This document shows, piece by piece, positions 17,022 through 25,267 of a stretch of 64,000 nucleotides of DNA. The DNA is taken from NCBI RefSeq assembly GCF_900102425.1, contig NZ_FNBT01000005.1:62001-126000 (forward strand). Direction: 5' to 3'. Source of the DNA: Blastococcus aurantiacus. Its GTDB lineage: Bacteria; Actinomycetota; Actinomycetes; Mycobacteriales; Geodermatophilaceae. A program made the translations under genes and the position numbers. Each line of letters opens with the position of its first letter. Position 1 is the stretch's first letter. The notes below the pieces were generated by a model. It worked only from the letters and a program-made list of their open reading frames with translations, made no database searches and was not told the DNA's origin.

Positions 17022-17867
17022 GTGACCCGCGGAGCGGCGTTCTTCGACCTGGATAAGACGATCATCGCCAAGTCCAGCACCCTGGCCTTCGGCCGTCCGT
17101 TCTTCCAGGGCGGGCTGATCAACCGGCGCACGGTCCTCAAGACCGCCTACGCCCAGTTCGTGTTCTCCTTCGCCGGCGCCGACGCCCAGCAGATGGAGCG
17201 GCTGCGCGCGCAGATGACCGCCATGGTCACCGGCTGGGACGCCGCCACCGTGCACGAGATCGTCCGCGAGACGCTGCACGAGATCGTCGACCCGCTGATC
17301 TACGCCGAGGCGGCCGACCTCATCGAGGAGCACCGGGCCGCCGGGCGGGAGATCGTCATCGTCTCCAGCAGCGGGGCGGAGATGGTCGAGCCGATCGGCG
17401 AGATGCTGGGCGCCGACCGGGTGGTCGCCACGCGGATGGTGGTCGAGGACGGCCGGTACACCGGCGAGATCGACTTCTACGCCTACGCGGAGAACAAGGC
17501 AGCCGCGATGCGCGAGGTGGCCTCCGAGGGCGGCTACGACCTGGCCGACTGCTACGCCTACAGCGACTCGGTGACCGACCTGCCGATGCTGGCTGCGGTC
17601 GGGCACCCCACGGCCGTCAACCCCGACCGCGGGCTCCGGAAGGCCGCGCTGCAGAACGGCTGGCCGGTGCTGCGCTTCGAGCGGCCGGTGAGCATGCGCG
17701 CACGGTTCTCCACGACGGCGGCCCCGATGGTCACCGGCGCGGCCGCGATGGGCGTCGGCGCGGCCGTCGTGGGCCTGGCCTGGTACGCCCGTCACCGGAC
17801 CAGCCGGACGGTCCTCCCCAGCGCACCCGGCCCCCTCACCGGCCGCCGGCGCCGCCGGGGGGCCTGA
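17022..17867 (+). CDS. HAD-IB family hydrolase (SerB-like, Rv3661 type)
   Basis: The 281-residue haloacid dehalogenase-type phosphatase has motif I FFDLDKTII with both Asp, motif II VIVSSSGAEM, and motif IV YSDSVTDLPML. The cap region is the small helical IB type shared with phosphoserine phosphatase. A C-terminal hydrophobic segment (TGAAAMGVGAAVVGLAWYA) and an Arg-rich tail suggest membrane anchoring, as in actinobacterial members that may act on lysophospholipid phosphates. Substrate is unproven. GTG 17022 replaces the longer frame start at 16965, because conserved sequence begins at TRGAAFFDLD and a -10 element lies just upstream. Confidence 0.9.
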   Translation: MTRGAAFFDLDKTIIAKSSTLAFGRPFFQGGLINRRTVLKTAYAQFVFSFAGADAQQMERLRAQMTAMVTGWDAATVHEIVRETLHEIVDPLIYAEAADLIEEHRAAGREIVIVSSSGAEMVEPIGEMLGADRVVATRMVVEDGRYTGEIDFYAYAENKAAAMREVASEGGYDLADCYAYSDSVTDLPMLAAVGHPTAVNPDRGLRKAALQNGWPVLRFERPVSMRARFSTTAAPMVTGAAAMGVGAAVVGLAWYARHRTSRTVLPSAPGPLTGRRRRRGA

Positions 17868-17954
17868 GCCCCCGGCCCCTGGGACCACCCACCCAGGCAC
17901 CACGTTGCGGCGAGGCACCGGCCGCACCGCCGGACCGTCGTCCATCCTGCGAAC

Positions 17955-18227
17955 GTGCTCACCGCGGTCCTCGCCTGGCTCGTGGCCTTCGCCGTGTGCG
18001 TGGCCGCGGTGCTCGTCGGCCAGTCCGTCCGCACCGCCCCCCGCCGGCGCCGTCGCCGGCCGGCGGCACGCGTCGGCCTGTTCCTCTCGCTGTCCGGGCC
18101 GTGGCTGTCGGTGCTCGCCGCCCTCGGCTACGGAGCGTTGACCGGCGCCTGGGTGCCGGCCGCGGCGGCGGCCTCGATCGCGGTGACCGTCGTGGCGCTG
18201 ACCGGACTGCTCCTCGCCCCCGGCTGA
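17955..18227 (+). CDS. small two-helix membrane protein, unknown
   Basis: The 90-residue product has a first hydrophobic helix (VLAWLVAFAVCVAAVLVG), an Arg-rich cytoplasmic loop (a run of RRRRRRP), and two further hydrophobic stretches. I do not recognise a family. It lies between the HAD-IB gene and the Fic-like gene. Its amino-acid composition is that of a real membrane protein, but no conserved motif supports a role. The GTG start has no good ribosome-binding site. Confidence 0.5.
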   Translation: MLTAVLAWLVAFAVCVAAVLVGQSVRTAPRRRRRRPAARVGLFLSLSGPWLSVLAALGYGALTGAWVPAAAAASIAVTVVALTGLLLAPG

Positions 18228-18256
18228 CCGACGGGTCCGCGGTGCCCGGCGGGAGG

Positions 18257-19045
18257 TCAGCCGCGCAGCAGGCTCTCGCAGATGGCCAGGCCCTCCAGGG
18301 CGCCGTGCTCGGTCGCCTGGCAGCAGTGCACCAGCCAGCGGGCGACGCCCGCGGGGTCTCCGGAGGAGTAGCCGGCCAGCGCCTCGGCGTAGGCCTCGGG
18401 GCCGAACTGGGCGAAGCCGACCTCCGGGGCCGAGACCGCCTTGGGATCCAGGCCGCGAGTGATGCCGGTGAGCCGGCCGGCCGCGCGGGCGACCAGTCCG
18501 TCGGCCACCCCGAAGGGCGCGAGCGCGGCGATCTCCCCGTGGACCAGCGCGGCCATGATCACCGCCGGAGCCGCCGTCGGGCCGGTGACGAGCGAGAACA
18601 GCCCGGACAACCGGGGGCCCGCGTGCGCCGCCGGCCGGCCGAGATCAGCCGTGGCAACCCGGTCGCTCGCAGCCAGCACGTGCATGCGCGCCAGCACCTG
18701 ACCGGGCGCCTTGGGCCAGGTGTCGATCATGCCGCCGAGGCCTGCGGACAGCCGCAGCGCACCCTGCACCACCGGGTCGTCGACGGCGCCGGCCCGCAGC
18801 TCCGCCAGGGGCACGTCGACCCCCTCGAGGGCCGCGGAGGCGCGTGCTCCCCGCAGCGCGGACTCGGTGCTCACCCCGGCGGACTCCCGCCGCAGCACCT
18901 TGTGGCTCAGCAAGCGGTCCACGCCCGCGCGCGCGGCGTCGGCGGCGGCCCTGACCCCGGGCAGCTCGAGCAGCGGCAGCAGCGGGTCGGGGGCGCCCGG
19001 GCGGGCGGCGGCGCGCGCGGCGCCGGGACGGACGGGGATGCTCAC
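18257..19045 (-). CDS. degenerate Fic/Fido-like protein (Rv3662c family, often called oxidoreductase)
   Basis: The 262-residue product is syntenic with Rv3662c. A stretch SAALEG fits the class II Fic inhibitory motif (S/T)xxxE(G/N). Downstream APFGVADGLVAR lines up with the Fic active-site consensus HPFxxGNGRxxR, keeping P, F, the second G and the last R. The catalytic His is Ala, and the N and first R are changed. It therefore looks like a Fido-fold protein that has lost AMPylation chemistry but kept the inhibitory helix. The GTG at 19045 has GGAG upstream; the longer frame adds an Arg-rich N-terminus that I reject. No evidence for redox activity (no dinucleotide motif) is visible. Confidence 0.75.
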   Translation of the reverse strand: MSIPVRPGAARAAARPGAPDPLLPLLELPGVRAAADAARAGVDRLLSHKVLRRESAGVSTESALRGARASAALEGVDVPLAELRAGAVDDPVVQGALRLSAGLGGMIDTWPKAPGQVLARMHVLAASDRVATADLGRPAAHAGPRLSGLFSLVTGPTAAPAVIMAALVHGEIAALAPFGVADGLVARAAGRLTGITRGLDPKAVSAPEVGFAQFGPEAYAEALAGYSSGDPAGVARWLVHCCQATEHGALEGLAICESLLRG

Positions 19046-19170
19046 GTGCTCTCCTCGCTGCGCCCGTCGGTCGGGCCGACCGGCGCTGCTGTGCTCGGTG
19101 CGCGACCGCCTCGGAACGGTCGCGACGACGACGGTACGAGGCGCGCTCCCCGCGCCGCCGCCCACCTGGT

Positions 19171-19176
19171 TACGCT
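19171..19176 (+). promoter_or_regulatory. -10 element for the histidine phosphatase gene
   Basis: TACGCT sits 10 bases before ATG 19187, preceded by GGT. There is no Shine-Dalgarno in the gap, which fits a leaderless or very short leader mRNA. Confidence 0.55.
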
Positions 19177-19186
19177 TTCATCCACC

Positions 19187-19738
19187 ATGGCCCGCCCCCT
19201 GACCCTCCTGCTCGTGCGCCACGGGCAGAGCGAGTGGAACGCCGCCGGCCTGATGCAGGGGCAGACGCCCCACGTCCCGCTCACCGATCTGGGGCGCAGC
19301 CAGGCCGAGGCCGCCGCCGAGGAGCTGGCCGGCCTCTCCCCCGGCGTGCTCATCAGCAGCGACCTCGTGCGTGCCGTCCAGACCGCCGAGCCGTGCGCGC
19401 GCACGACCGGCCTGCCGATCCTGACCACACCGGCCCTGCGCGAGCAGGGGTACGGCGTGCTGGAAGGCCGGCCGTCGCGCGAGCTGTGGGACGTCGTCGA
19501 CTGGAGCGACGCGCAGTGGTCGGCGGAGGGCGGCGAGAGCCTCGCCGAGCTGCACGGCCGCGTGGAGGCGTACCTCAAGGACCTCTGCGCCGAGCCGCCC
19601 GCCGATGTGATCGCCCTGGTCACGCACGGCGACACGATCCGCGCGATCCAGGCCGTCGTGGCCGGGCTGGGCCCCGACGCCATGCCGGCGGTCACCCCGC
19701 ACAACGGCAGCATCACCCGCCTGGAGTTCTGCCCGTGA
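19187..19738 (+). CDS. histidine phosphatase family protein (possible CobC-type)
   Basis: The 183-residue phosphoglycerate-mutase-fold phosphatase has the RHG motif LLVRHGQSEWN with the phospho-acceptor His (about residue 12). The second His is in VTHGDTIRA and the proton-donor Glu lies in ALREQGYGVLEG. It stands 52 bases upstream of cobS on the same strand. That position makes alpha-ribazole-5'-phosphate or adenosylcobalamin-5'-phosphate phosphatase (CobC) a reasonable guess, since that step precedes or follows CobS. The family contains many general phosphatases, so the substrate call is inference only. Confidence 0.87.
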   Translation: MARPLTLLLVRHGQSEWNAAGLMQGQTPHVPLTDLGRSQAEAAAEELAGLSPGVLISSDLVRAVQTAEPCARTTGLPILTTPALREQGYGVLEGRPSRELWDVVDWSDAQWSAEGGESLAELHGRVEAYLKDLCAEPPADVIALVTHGDTIRAIQAVVAGLGPDAMPAVTPHNGSITRLEFCP

Positions 19739-19790
19739 CGGCCGCGCGCCGGCTCCGGTCCGACGTCGTCGGGCGTGCCCACCGGCCTCG

Positions 19791-20552
19791 ATGAGGCTCA
19801 CCGGTCCCCTGGAGTCCGCGGCGCTGCTCACCGCCCTGCCGGTGCCGGCACGCGCGGGGGCCTCTACCCGGGGTGTGCTGCCGTGGGCGCCTCTGGTCGG
19901 CGTCGTGCTGGGTGTGGTCGCGGCGGGCGTCGCCGAGGCCGGCAGCCACGCGGTCTCCCCGCTCACCGGTGCGGTCCTCGCCGTCTCGGCCCTCGCCCTG
20001 CTCACCCGTGGGTTGCACCTCGACGGGCTCGCCGACACCGCCGACGGCCTCGGCCCGCTGCGCGGCCGCGAGCGCGCGCTGGAGGTCATGCGCCAGAGCG
20101 ACGTCGGCCCGTTCGGTGTGGCCACTCTCGTGCTCACCCTGCTGCTGCAGGTCGCCTGCCTGGCGGCGTTGCTGCCGCAGGACGGGGGCTGGCTGGTGCT
20201 GTGGGTGGCGGTCGTGACGGCCCGCCTGGCCATGACCCGTACCGGGCTGGCGGGCGTGGCGGTCGCGGAGGGGTCGTCGCTGGGCCGCACCGTCGCCGGC
20301 ACCGTGTCCGTCGCGTGGCTGGCCGGGGCAGCGTTGCTGACCCTGGTCGTCTCCGGCCTGGCCGCTACCGCGGTGCGGGGCCCCGGGCAGGCGGCCGTGC
20401 TCGTCGGCGCGATCGCAACCGGCCTGCTGGCGGCCGAGGTCCTGCACCGCCGAGCCCGGCGTCGCCTGGGCGGCACCAGCGGCGACGTCATGGGCGCCAT
20501 GGGCGAGGTGGCGACGGCGGCGACCCTGCTGGTCGCCGCCGCCCTCTGGTAA
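19791..20552 (+). CDS. cobS: adenosylcobinamide-GDP ribazoletransferase
   Basis: The 253-residue membrane protein joins adenosylcobinamide-GDP to alpha-ribazole in the last assembly step of vitamin B12. It shows the CobS start LTGPLESAALLTALPVPARAG and the metal/phosphate site RGLHLDGLADTADGLG (Asp-rich). The following MRQSDVGPFGV and C-terminal GGTSGDVMGAMGE motifs are also present. Several hydrophobic helices lie between. The ATG start follows the histidine phosphatase gene. Other cobalamin genes are scattered 7-15 kb away rather than clustered. Confidence 0.95.
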   Translation: MRLTGPLESAALLTALPVPARAGASTRGVLPWAPLVGVVLGVVAAGVAEAGSHAVSPLTGAVLAVSALALLTRGLHLDGLADTADGLGPLRGRERALEVMRQSDVGPFGVATLVLTLLLQVACLAALLPQDGGWLVLWVAVVTARLAMTRTGLAGVAVAEGSSLGRTVAGTVSVAWLAGAALLTLVVSGLAATAVRGPGQAAVLVGAIATGLLAAEVLHRRARRRLGGTSGDVMGAMGEVATAATLLVAAALW

Positions 20553-20594
20553 CCGCCCGACCACGCGACGGGCGCGGGTCAGCGGGTGATCAGA

Positions 20595-20813
20595 TCAGCG
20601 GCGCCGCAGCAACCCACCCACGATGGAACCCAGTCCGCCTGCCGATGCGGGGGCGGCGGCCCGGCCACGACGCATGCCGCGACCACCGACGCTCGGCCCT
20701 GCGGACCTGCCCATGCCCCGCGCCGGCCGTGCGGTAGCGCGTCCACCACGAGCCGCACCCCGTGCGGTGCTCTCTGCCGTACCCATCAGTCGTCCGAGGA
20801 TGCTCATGGGCAC
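20595..20813 (-). CDS. small Arg/Gly/Ala-rich protein, unknown
   Basis: The 72-residue basic protein has many RG dipeptides (ARGAARGG, GGRGMRRGRA) and a C-terminal GSIVGGLLRRR. I recognise no family. Composition alone could reflect a GC-rich shadow, but no gene lies opposite, and a start MSILGRLMG with hydrophobic residues resembles a real N-terminus. It could bind nucleic acid or membrane. Confidence in it being a gene is moderate. Confidence 0.4.
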   Translation of the reverse strand: MPMSILGRLMGTAESTARGAARGGRATARPARGMGRSAGPSVGGRGMRRGRAAAPASAGGLGSIVGGLLRRR

Positions 20814-20829
20814 TGTGTGCCCACGGTCA

Positions 20830-20863
20830 CCGCCGTCGACCCGGGTGACCGGGCCGACGGCGG
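20830..20863 (-). terminator. two-part hairpin downstream of the TPR gene
   Basis: CCGCCGTCG (20830-20838) pairs with CGACGGCGG (20855-20863), and inside it CCCGG pairs with CCGGG around a GTGA loop. It lies about 50 bases past the TPR gene stop and before the start of the small basic protein gene. No T-run follows. Confidence 0.5.
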
Positions 20864-20913
20864 CGTGTCGTGACTCTGCGTCGAGGAGCAGGGGCCAACA
20901 GCCCAGAGGCGGC

Positions 20914-21243
20914 TCAACGCGCGCCGAGGGCGTCGGCCATCCGGTGGTGCGGCGCAGCCTCGTCGTGCCGGCTCTGCCGCTCCAGCGTCCGCGCCAGCGC
21001 CCGCCGGGCCCACCCGTTGGCCGGGGCCAGCTGCACCAGGCGGATCAGGGCGTCCTCGGCGCGGGTCAGCTGGGCCGACCCGAAGTAGGCGCGGGCCAGC
21101 GCCTCGAGAGCTGCCTCGTTGGTGGGTTCGCCCTCGACGACGGCTTCCAGGATCCGAGCGGCCTCGGTCGGCTGGCCCATGGCCAGGAAGAGGTCCGCGC
21201 GCAGGAACTCGGAGTGCAGATCGACCTCGTTCGGCTGGTTCAC
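20914..21243 (-). CDS. tetratricopeptide repeat protein
   Basis: The 109-residue helical protein is made of about three TPR units. The first covers SEFLRADLFLAMGQPTEAARILEAVV, the second NEAALEALARAYFGSAQLTRAEDALIRLV, and the third is GWARRALARTLERQ. Typical TPR positions (A8, G/A, A20) are kept. TPRs mediate protein contacts, and no enzymatic domain is present. GTG 21243 starts the conserved part. The next gene is divergent, with 122 bases between. Confidence 0.8.
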   Translation of the reverse strand: MNQPNEVDLHSEFLRADLFLAMGQPTEAARILEAVVEGEPTNEAALEALARAYFGSAQLTRAEDALIRLVQLAPANGWARRALARTLERQSRHDEAAPHHRMADALGAR

Positions 21244-21365
21244 GCCCGGACCAACACGTCGGGTTCCCGTCGGCTTCCCGCGGTCGGCAGGACACGCCGG
21301 CCCGCCGCATCCGGACCGGCACGGGGAGCGGAAGAGCGGGCATCCACCTCGACCGAGGAGTCCCC

Positions 21366-22079
21366 ATGCAGCGTCGCCCCCTCCCCCTGCGCACGTCGAA
21401 CGGCGAGGACCACCCCGCCCTCGCCACCGACGAGCACGGCCGCAGCTACGACCCACGGGTGTTCACCGTCCAGCGGATCGGCGCGCTGGCCGTCGCGGCG
21501 GTGATCCTGGTCTTCGGCGTGCTGGGCTTCGCCGGCGGCCTGGACTTCTTCTCGACCGACGGCGAGCCGATCCTCGGCCTGTCGTCGAACGGCCTGCTCT
21601 CGACCGTCTCGGTGCTGACCGCCGGTGTCCTCGTCCTCGCCGCACTGCGCAGCCCGCGGACCGCGTCGACGCTGATGATGGCGGTCGGGATCCTGTTCCT
21701 GCTGTCCGGGCTGTTCAGCCTGGCGGTGCTGCGCACCGAGGCGAACCTGCTGGCGTTCCAGATCGAGAACGTCGTGTTCGCCGTGGTCACCGGCCTGGTC
21801 CTGCTGCTCCTGGGCGCCTACGGGCGGGTCAGCGGGAACCTCCCGGCCGACAGCCCCTACGCCCGCCCGCGCCCCGGTGACGACGGCGTGGCCGACGGCG
21901 ACGGCCCGGACGGCGTCCCCTCGACGCCCGCGGAGTTCGCCGCCGAGCGGGCCATGCGGGAGGCCGAGATCGCGGTGGTCAACCACACGGCGACGCCCGA
22001 CCAGCGCCGCCGGGTCGAGGCCATGGCGCGGGTGCACACCCGGGGCGACCGGCGCCGGGTGTGGATGTCCCTGGACTGA
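21366..22079 (+). CDS. DUF4383 domain membrane protein
   Basis: The 237-residue protein has about four hydrophobic helices between residues 36 and 160 (IGALAVAAVILVFGVLGFAG; LLSTVSVLTAGVLVLAAL; ASTLMMAVGILFLLSGLFS; NVVFAVVTGLVLLLLGAYG), the DUF4383 pattern. A soluble C-terminus follows, containing TPAEFAAERAMREAE and a basic end. The second half of that tail resembles the HTATPDQRRRVEAMARVH segment found in other actinobacterial membrane proteins. The start has GAGGAG 9 bases upstream. Function is unknown. Confidence 0.8.
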   Translation: MQRRPLPLRTSNGEDHPALATDEHGRSYDPRVFTVQRIGALAVAAVILVFGVLGFAGGLDFFSTDGEPILGLSSNGLLSTVSVLTAGVLVLAALRSPRTASTLMMAVGILFLLSGLFSLAVLRTEANLLAFQIENVVFAVVTGLVLLLLGAYGRVSGNLPADSPYARPRPGDDGVADGDGPDGVPSTPAEFAAERAMREAEIAVVNHTATPDQRRRVEAMARVHTRGDRRRVWMSLD

Positions 22080-22081
22080 GG

Positions 22082-23263
22082 TCAGTCGTCCTCGGGCTCG
22101 GGGAACCGGGCGCCGGCGGCCAGGTGCGCGCCGGCGTCAACGACCGCGCGGCGGCCGACCAGCGTGATGTCGCCGTCGCCGCCGACGGTGGCCGACTCCC
22201 CGATCTCGACGCGGTCGTCGAGCACCGAGCGGGTCACCGTGGCCCCGGCGCGCACCCGCGCCCCGGGCAGCAGCACGGAGTCGACGACCGTGGCCCCCTT
22301 CTCCACCACCACACCGGGTGACAGGACCGAGCCCCGCACCTCGCCGGCCACGCGCGTACCGCCGGACACCAGGCTCTCGTCGACGACGGCGCCGGGCAGG
22401 AGGCGGGCGGCGCTGTGCCGGCCACCCCGGGTGTGCAGCGGCCAGGCGGGGTCGTCGAGGTCGATCGGCGGCTCCGCGGCGAGGAAGTCCCGGTGGGCCT
22501 GCCAGTAGGCGGGCACCGTCCCGACGTCGCGCCAGTAGCCCTCCAGCCGGTGGGCCCGGGCCAGCCCGTCACGGGTCTGCGCGGGGAGCAGGTGGCTCCC
22601 GAGGTCCTCGAGACCGTCGTCGCCGAGGTCGGCGTGCAGTCCCTCCAGCCGGTCCAGGGTGGCGCCAGGGGTGAAGACGAAGACCTCGTTGGTGGCGGTG
22701 GTGGTGGCGGGTTCTTCGGGCTTGTAGGCGTAGTCGGTGATCCGATCGTCGTCCCCGACCTGGACGATCCCGTAGCGCGCGGCATCGTCCGCGGCGACCT
22801 CGGTGGTCACCATGGTCACCTCGTCGCCCGACCCGAGGTGGGCCTCCACCACCTCGCGGTAGTCCAGCTTGTAGACCGCGTCGGAGCTGACGACGACGAG
22901 CGCGTCGGCGGCGTACTCGCGGATCAGGTCGGCCTGCCGCCAGAGCAGGTTGGCGGTGCCGCTGACCCAGCCGCCGCGGTCGGTGCCCTGGAACGGCGGC
23001 AGCATCATCAGCCCGCCGGCCGTGCGGTCGAGGTCCCACGGCCGGCCGTTGGCGAGGTGGTCCGACAGCGAGGTCGGGTGGTACTGCACCGACACCCAGA
23101 CGTCGGAGATGCCGGAGTGCTGGCAGTTGCTCAGCGGGAAGTCGACCAGCCGGTACACCCCGGCGAAGGGGACGGCCGGCTTGGCCCGCTGGTCGGTCAG
23201 CAGCTCGAGCCGACCACCCGCTCCACCGGCCAGGACGACGACGAGGATGCGGGGAAGAGCCAT
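22082..23263 (-). CDS. glucose-1-phosphate adenylyltransferase family protein (GlgC-like)
   Basis: The 393-residue nucleotidyltransferase has an N-terminal signature LAGGAGGRLELLTDQRAKPAVPF, close to the GlgC GGxGxRL...RAKPAVP motif. Next come YRLVDFPLSNC, the catalytic Asp region VVSSDAVYKLDY and YWRDVGTVPAYW. A C-terminal left-handed beta-helix of hexapeptide repeats follows (VSGGTRVAGEVRGSVLSPGVVVEKGATV). GlgC makes ADP-glucose for glycogen. The G-R-L-E-L-L core differs slightly from canonical GTRLYPLT, so substrate choice could differ. Its stop and that of DUF4383 face each other within the short palindrome GACTGA-GG-TCAGTC at 22074-22087. Confidence 0.85.
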   Translation of the reverse strand: MALPRILVVVLAGGAGGRLELLTDQRAKPAVPFAGVYRLVDFPLSNCQHSGISDVWVSVQYHPTSLSDHLANGRPWDLDRTAGGLMMLPPFQGTDRGGWVSGTANLLWRQADLIREYAADALVVVSSDAVYKLDYREVVEAHLGSGDEVTMVTTEVAADDAARYGIVQVGDDDRITDYAYKPEEPATTTATNEVFVFTPGATLDRLEGLHADLGDDGLEDLGSHLLPAQTRDGLARAHRLEGYWRDVGTVPAYWQAHRDFLAAEPPIDLDDPAWPLHTRGGRHSAARLLPGAVVDESLVSGGTRVAGEVRGSVLSPGVVVEKGATVVDSVLLPGARVRAGATVTRSVLDDRVEIGESATVGGDGDITLVGRRAVVDAGAHLAAGARFPEPEDD

Positions 23264-23355
23264 GGGCGCCCCCTACCCGGACGGGCGCCCGCCACGCCCC
23301 GTCCCGACACGCGTCGCGGGGAATCAGCACCGGAGCGCGGGACTTCCTGTCTGTC

Positions 23356-24615
23356 GTGCCCGAGTCCCGCCGCCTGCCCCGGGCGCCCGCCTTCTGGTCG
23401 GTCGCCGTCCTCCTGGTCCTCATGCTGGCGGCGTCCGGCGTCCCCTCGCCGCTGTACCGGGTCTACCAGGAGGAGTTCGGCTTCGGCCCCGGGGTCCTGA
23501 CGACGATCTTCGGCATCTACGCCTTCGCGCTGCTCGCCTCGCTGCTCGTGGTCGGCGGCCTGTCCGACCACGTCGGGCGGCGGCCGGTGCTGATCGCGGC
23601 GTTCCTGCTCGAGGCCGTGGCGATGGTGCTGTTCCTGGTCGCCGACGGCGTGGGGTGGCTGCTGGCCGCGCGCATCGTGCAGGGGCTGGCGACCGGCGCG
23701 CTGACCAGCACGCTCGGGGCCTCGTTGCTGGACCTGCAGCACCGCGACCGCCCGATGGGAGCCTTCATCAACAGCGCCTCCCCGGGCCTCGGCCTCTCGA
23801 TCGGGGCCGTCGGCGCCGGCCTGCTGGTGCAGTCGGTCGCGGCGCCGGACACGTGGGTGTTCGCGGTGCTCACCGTGGTCTTCGTGCTGGCAGCCGTCGG
23901 CGCGCTGCTCCTGCCCGAGAGCTCGCCCCGCCTGCCCGGCGCCGTGGCGTCGCTGCGCCCGCAGGTCCACGTGCCCGCCGCCCACCGGCCGGCCTTCGTC
24001 GTCGCGCTGCCGCTGCTGCTCGCCTGCTGGGCGGTCGGCGGGCTCTACGCCTCGCTCGGCCCGTCCCTGGTCGCCGATGTCTTCGCCATCGACAACCACC
24101 TCGTGGGCGGGCTGCTGATCCTGGCGCTCAACGGCACCGGCATCCTCGGGTCGCTCGCCCTGCGCACCGCCCCTCACGAGCGGGCGATGCTCGTCGGTGC
24201 GCTGGTCTTCACCGTCGGGGGCGTGGGCACCCTCGGCGCGCTGCTCGCCACGTCGGCCCCGCTGCTCTTCGGCGCGGCGGTGGTCACCGGCTTCGGCTTC
24301 GGCGCCGCGTTCCTCGGCGCCGTCGCCACCATCACCGCGGGGGTCGCCCCGGGGCACCGGGCCGGTCTGCTGGCCGGTGTCTTCGTCGTCGGCTACCTCG
24401 CGTTCAGCATCCCGGCGATCGCCGCGGGCATCGCCGCCGGGCACGCGGGTCTCACCCGCACGACCGAGGTCTACGGGGCCGCCGTCGTCGTCCTCGCGCT
24501 GGTGGCCGTGGCCGGCCTGCTGCGCGCCCGACGGAGGGCCGGGTCGCTCGCCGCCGCCGGGCGGGCGGCGGACGAGCGGGAGGACCGGCTCGCCCCCGCT
24601 CAGCTGCCCGGGTAG
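23356..24615 (+). CDS. MFS transporter
   Basis: The 419-residue protein has 12 hydrophobic helices. The major facilitator motif A appears as GGLSDHVGRRPVL between helices 2 and 3. A proline-rich FSIPAIAAG lies in the second half. The N-terminal ASGVPSPLYRVYQEEFGFGPGVLTTIFG is typical of drug or sugar exporters of the DHA1 type. Substrate is unknown. The GTG start is divergent from the GlgC-like gene by 92 bases. Its end overlaps the convergent flavodoxin-like gene by 16 bases. Confidence 0.9.
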   Translation: MPESRRLPRAPAFWSVAVLLVLMLAASGVPSPLYRVYQEEFGFGPGVLTTIFGIYAFALLASLLVVGGLSDHVGRRPVLIAAFLLEAVAMVLFLVADGVGWLLAARIVQGLATGALTSTLGASLLDLQHRDRPMGAFINSASPGLGLSIGAVGAGLLVQSVAAPDTWVFAVLTVVFVLAAVGALLLPESSPRLPGAVASLRPQVHVPAAHRPAFVVALPLLLACWAVGGLYASLGPSLVADVFAIDNHLVGGLLILALNGTGILGSLALRTAPHERAMLVGALVFTVGGVGTLGALLATSAPLLFGAAVVTGFGFGAAFLGAVATITAGVAPGHRAGLLAGVFVVGYLAFSIPAIAAGIAAGHAGLTRTTEVYGAAVVVLALVAVAGLLRARRRAGSLAAAGRAADEREDRLAPAQLPG

Positions 24616-25229
24616 GGACTCGCCTTCAGCGCGCGGGCCAGGTGCGCGGCGTTCTCGGCCAGCGTCGCCGTCGTCGAGGCGACCGCCTCGGGCGTCTCGT
24701 CGAGGTCCATGTAGTCGGTGCCGCCCATGGCCTGGTCGTTCCAGTAGGTGCCGCCCTGCGACGGGATCGTGAAACCGATGTCGTTCAGCCCCTGGAACAG
24801 GTCGGCGATGATCTTGTGCGCGCCGTCCTCGTTGCCGACGACGGCGGTCACCGCCACCTTCCCGGCGACCAGCGGCCGCCCCGAGTCGTCGGTCTCGGAC
24901 AGCTCGCCGTCCAAGCGCTCCAGCACCCGCTGGGCGACGCTGCTCATGTGACCGACCCAGGTGGGCGTGGACACGACGAGGATGTCGGCGGCCATCATCC
25001 GCTCGCGGATGGCAGGCCAGGCATCGCCCTCGCCCAGGTCGATCTCGACGCCGGGCAGCACGTCGTGGTCGACGACGCGGAGGACGTCACCGGTGACCCC
25101 GTGCTTCCCGAGCTCGTCGAGGATCTGCCGGGCCATCAGGTCACTGCTGGACGGCGCCGGGGATGCCTTGAGGCTGCAGACGAGGGCGAGGGCGGAGAGC
25201 GGCTGGGGGACGGACGCGGTTTCGGTCAT
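24600..25229 (-). CDS. flavodoxin-fold NAD(P)H-dependent oxidoreductase
   Basis: The 209-residue protein has a flavodoxin-like core: first strand LALVCSLKASPAPSSSDLMARQIL (phosphate-binding loop), ADILVVSTPTWVGHMSSVAQRVLERLDG (the TPTW FMN-contact loop), and KVAVTAVVGNEDGAHKIIADLFQGLNDIGF. This pattern matches NADPH-dependent FMN reductase family members that reduce quinones, nitro compounds or iron. It is monocistronic. Its 3' end overlaps the MFS gene by 16 bases. Confidence 0.87.
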   Translation of the reverse strand: MTETASVPQPLSALALVCSLKASPAPSSSDLMARQILDELGKHGVTGDVLRVVDHDVLPGVEIDLGEGDAWPAIRERMMAADILVVSTPTWVGHMSSVAQRVLERLDGELSETDDSGRPLVAGKVAVTAVVGNEDGAHKIIADLFQGLNDIGFTIPSQGGTYWNDQAMGGTDYMDLDETPEAVASTTATLAENAAHLARALKASPYPGS

Positions 25230-25267
25230 GCGCGATCAGATGCCCCGTCACCCGACGCACCCACACA

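Noticed and set aside
22074-22087. Palindrome GACTGA-GG-TCAGTC between convergent genes
   Set aside because: Both proteins end in Asp followed by TGA, so the symmetry arises from two GACTGA ends by chance; the stem is only 6 bp.
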